Shown here one piece after another: positions 4,885 through 6,119 of a stretch of DNA of 6,119 nucleotides; the stretch's first letter is position 1, and each line of letters opens with the position of its first letter. Below the pieces are notes generated by a model that did not search any database, was not told where the DNA came from, and worked only from the letters and a program-made list of their open reading frames with translations. The stretch comes from JACDET01 sp038253825 (GTDB lineage: Bacteria > Patescibacteriota > Microgenomatia > Levybacterales > UBA12049). The stretch covers positions 1 to 6,119 of the forward strand of contig JBBSGT010000065.1 of assembly GCA_038253825.1 (NCBI GenBank), given 5' to 3'. Made by a program: the position numbers and the translations under genes.

Positions 4885-5268
4885 CTACTGAGAGACTTTG
4901 TAGATACGTGGCCTTCTGTGACACGAACGTTTGTACTACCCCGTGTTGCGAGTGTAGACCTGGATGGGGGACCGGTACATTATGCCCTTATTCCTGTCCC
5001 AAATCTGTATCTGCAAGGAGAAGTGGGAGCATATTGCGATCAAGGCTGTCTGGATGGGAGAGGACTTGCCAGTAAGATTACTACTGATTCACAAGGATTG
5101 CAAGTATTTATGCCTGGCTTAAAACATATGAATTTTACGGATTATGCGCTCAACCAGGCAGCTCACCCTGACCTTGTCTCGCTGGGATACTTTGGAACAA
5201 TTGATGCACAGAGTGGACTTAACCAAATCACTAGGCAAATCACTTCATTTCTGGCTACTGTTCATTAA
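4885..5268 (+). pseudogene. Alpha/beta hydrolase C-terminal fragment
   Basis: The frame opens directly after the glycosyltransferase stop, in the same phase, with LLRDFVDTWPSVTRTFVLPRV and continues to TAA 5266-5268. Only 128 codons are present. The content resembles the C-terminal third of an esterase/acetylhydrolase-type alpha/beta hydrolase: IPVPNLYLQGE (the late strand before the acid residue), VFMPGLKHMNFTD (catalytic-His loop) and a terminal helix ITRQITSFLATV. The nucleophile elbow GxSxG and everything before it are missing, so it cannot be a working hydrolase alone. GTG 4918 could serve as a start (116 residues), but no promoter or ribosome site supports it. The sharp N-terminal loss next to a glycosyltransferase suggests a deletion or recombination junction near 4885. 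Confidence 0.65.
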
Positions 5269-5366
5269 CCAAGGGTGTACCAAAAACCTCATCAAAAAGG
5301 ACATATAATTAGCATGATTTAACAACCCAAAAAATTTAATAAAGTGTATAACAATTTACTTTAGTA

Positions 5367-5395
5367 TTTTCAAAACACCTTTACTTATATATAAT
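5367..5395 (+). promoter_or_regulatory. Promoter of the small alpha/beta hydrolase
   Basis: TTTTCA (5367-5372, four of six -35 consensus bases), a 17-base spacer and a perfect TATAAT (5390-5395), followed by nine bases and ATG 5405. The predicted start of transcription is about three bases before the ATG, so the mRNA is leaderless. It lies at the end of an AT-rich 136-base gap (5269-5404) in which nothing else is evident. Confidence 0.65.
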
Positions 5396-5404
5396 CTGCT
5401 TCCT

Positions 5405-6049
5405 ATGGGAAAAGAAGTGTTATTTATTCCTGGAAGATATAGGCAACAGAATGAATATGCAGAGCTTGTAACCGGCCTTAAAGAAACCGGAAACAATGTT
5501 CATCCTCTTACGTTTAATTGGCATGGAAATCCAAACTTTCATACACTCGCAAATCAAGTGCAGCCACAAATAGAAGGTCACCGTTTTGATACAGTCATCG
5601 GACATTCCAATGGTGCTGTACTAGCATTACTTACAACAAAAGCCCTTGGAGAAAGAAGTCCGACCAAACTCATTCTTTGTTCAACCTCCCCGGTATTTAA
5701 AGATGATTTTGAGGATCCAGCAGTGAGAGAGTTAACTATGCGAGAAAATAACGGACATATTCCCGATGGATATAATACCATGCAGATTGAAGAACTTACC
5801 GGGAGTATAACGTCTCGAGAAGAACCGAAAGAGTGGATTATTTTTGCAGGAGAAAAGGAATTAAGAGTATTCCCACCATATCGACCGATAATGCATAGAC
5901 GCACCCACACCATTGCTAATCGCTTGGGAACTAATGCCATAATCGTTTCTGGTGCACCGCATTATATGTTCGAATCATCGTATCCAGCCAATATGGCATG
6001 CATTTTGACAAGAGAATCAAAAAGGAGTAACGTAATATATCCAATATGA
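5405..6049 (+). CDS. Small alpha/beta hydrolase (putative esterase-like)
   Basis: A 214-residue serine hydrolase-like protein. VLFIPGRYR (5-13) is the first strand with an oxyanion-type loop, VIGHSNGAVLALL (64-76) is the nucleophile elbow with the GxSxG motif and catalytic S68, IIFAGEKEL (145-153) holds the likely acid (E150 or E152), and VSGAPHYMF (181-189) supplies H186. The triad therefore looks complete. There is no signal peptide, so it should act in the cytosol; the substrate cannot be predicted. Length is typical of compact hydrolases of the RBBP9/YdeN-like size class. It ends in an ATGA overlap with the next frame. The last dozen residues (ESKRSNVIYPI) are low in family character, so its end may have been rewritten by the downstream element. 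It is not a copy of the fragment at 4885-5268. Confidence 0.8.
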   Translation: MGKEVLFIPGRYRQQNEYAELVTGLKETGNNVHPLTFNWHGNPNFHTLANQVQPQIEGHRFDTVIGHSNGAVLALLTTKALGERSPTKLILCSTSPVFKDDFEDPAVRELTMRENNGHIPDGYNTMQIEELTGSITSREEPKEWIIFAGEKELRVFPPYRPIMHRRTHTIANRLGTNAIIVSGAPHYMFESSYPANMACILTRESKRSNVIYPI

Positions 6050-6119
6050 AACTGCCCGAGATCGACATTACCACTATCAGTGATCCACAGGTAAGAAATG
6101 CTATTGAAAAGATAATGCA
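6046..6119 (+). CDS. N-terminus of a further gene, possibly a transposase (partial)
   Basis: Twenty-four codons are visible from ATG 6046: MKLPEIDITTISDPQVRNAI and so on to the window end. From memory, 'LP.I....I.DP.VR..' at the very N-terminus followed by a coiled coil is typical of one group of IS66-like transposases, but too little is shown to be sure. The ATG overlaps the hydrolase stop (ATGA). AGGAG at 6023-6027 is 18 bases upstream, rather far; TAATAT (6033-6038) seven bases before the ATG would fit the leaderless layout seen elsewhere. Confidence 0.4.
   Translation, partial: MKLPEIDITTISDPQVRNAIEKIM

Noticed and set aside
5578..5940. 120-residue minus-strand open frame
   Set aside because: It is antisense to the alpha/beta hydrolase with its GHSNGA elbow and clear promoter.
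1..6119. CRISPR array, rRNA or complete tRNA gene
   Set aside because: No regularly spaced repeats and no recognisable rRNA or tRNA folds were seen on either strand.

Overview
The window looks like an accessory, partly decaying stretch of a bacterial chromosome or large plasmid that is moderately AT-rich by eye. Intact small genes alternate with broken genes and recombinase remnants. TAA, TAG and TGA all act as stops. Gene content (an IS1016-type transposase, a DinJ/YafQ-like toxin-antitoxin pair, a GT4 glycosyltransferase, small alpha/beta hydrolases) and the near absence of Shine-Dalgarno sites are reminiscent of Candidate Phyla Radiation bacteria, perhaps Saccharibacteria. That placement is inference; no marker gene is present.

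Layout. 1-603 (minus): an IS1595-family (IS1016 group) transposase that runs off the left edge and carries a one-base frameshift near its N-terminus. 785-1312: a small HExxH protein. 1463-1994: a P-loop uridine-kinase-like gene broken by a frameshift and probable small deletion. 2071-2262: an unrecognised 63-residue ORF. 2310-2856: a two-gene toxin-antitoxin operon with its own promoter and inverted-repeat operator. 2870-3354: a small protein with a HEPN-like RNxxxH motif, whose C-terminal end lies in the -1 frame. 3355-3822: no intact large gene, but a 44-codon ORF with a textbook Shine-Dalgarno and the shattered C-terminus of a serine recombinase. 3823-4884: an intact GT4 glycosyltransferase. 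4885-5268: the C-terminal end of an alpha/beta hydrolase, its front missing. 5405-6049: an apparently complete small alpha/beta hydrolase. 6046-6119: the start of a further gene, overlapping by ATGA.

The clearest unifying signal is promoter architecture. Six start codons on both strands lie 6-9 bases downstream of a good -10 box (TATAAT, TATACT, TACAAT or TAACAT), often an extended TGn -10, with no Shine-Dalgarno. Transcription would begin at or within a few bases of the ATG, so these mRNAs are predicted to be leaderless. This settles several starts, notably 785 rather than 656 and 1463 rather than 1364. The exception is the ORF at 3394, with AAAGGAGGTGA five bases before ATG.

The genes do not form one pathway. 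The likeliest reading is a recombination hotspot: a transposase, a resolvase remnant and a possible second transposase start surround a toxin-antitoxin module, a possible HEPN RNase gene and assorted cargo. Three of the breaks (transposase, HEPN-like protein, resolvase) can each be restored by one base in a short run, so sequencing or assembly indels must be excluded before all are called real decay. No multi-gene system that I would call new is established here; the TA plus HEPN-like arrangement is the nearest candidate.
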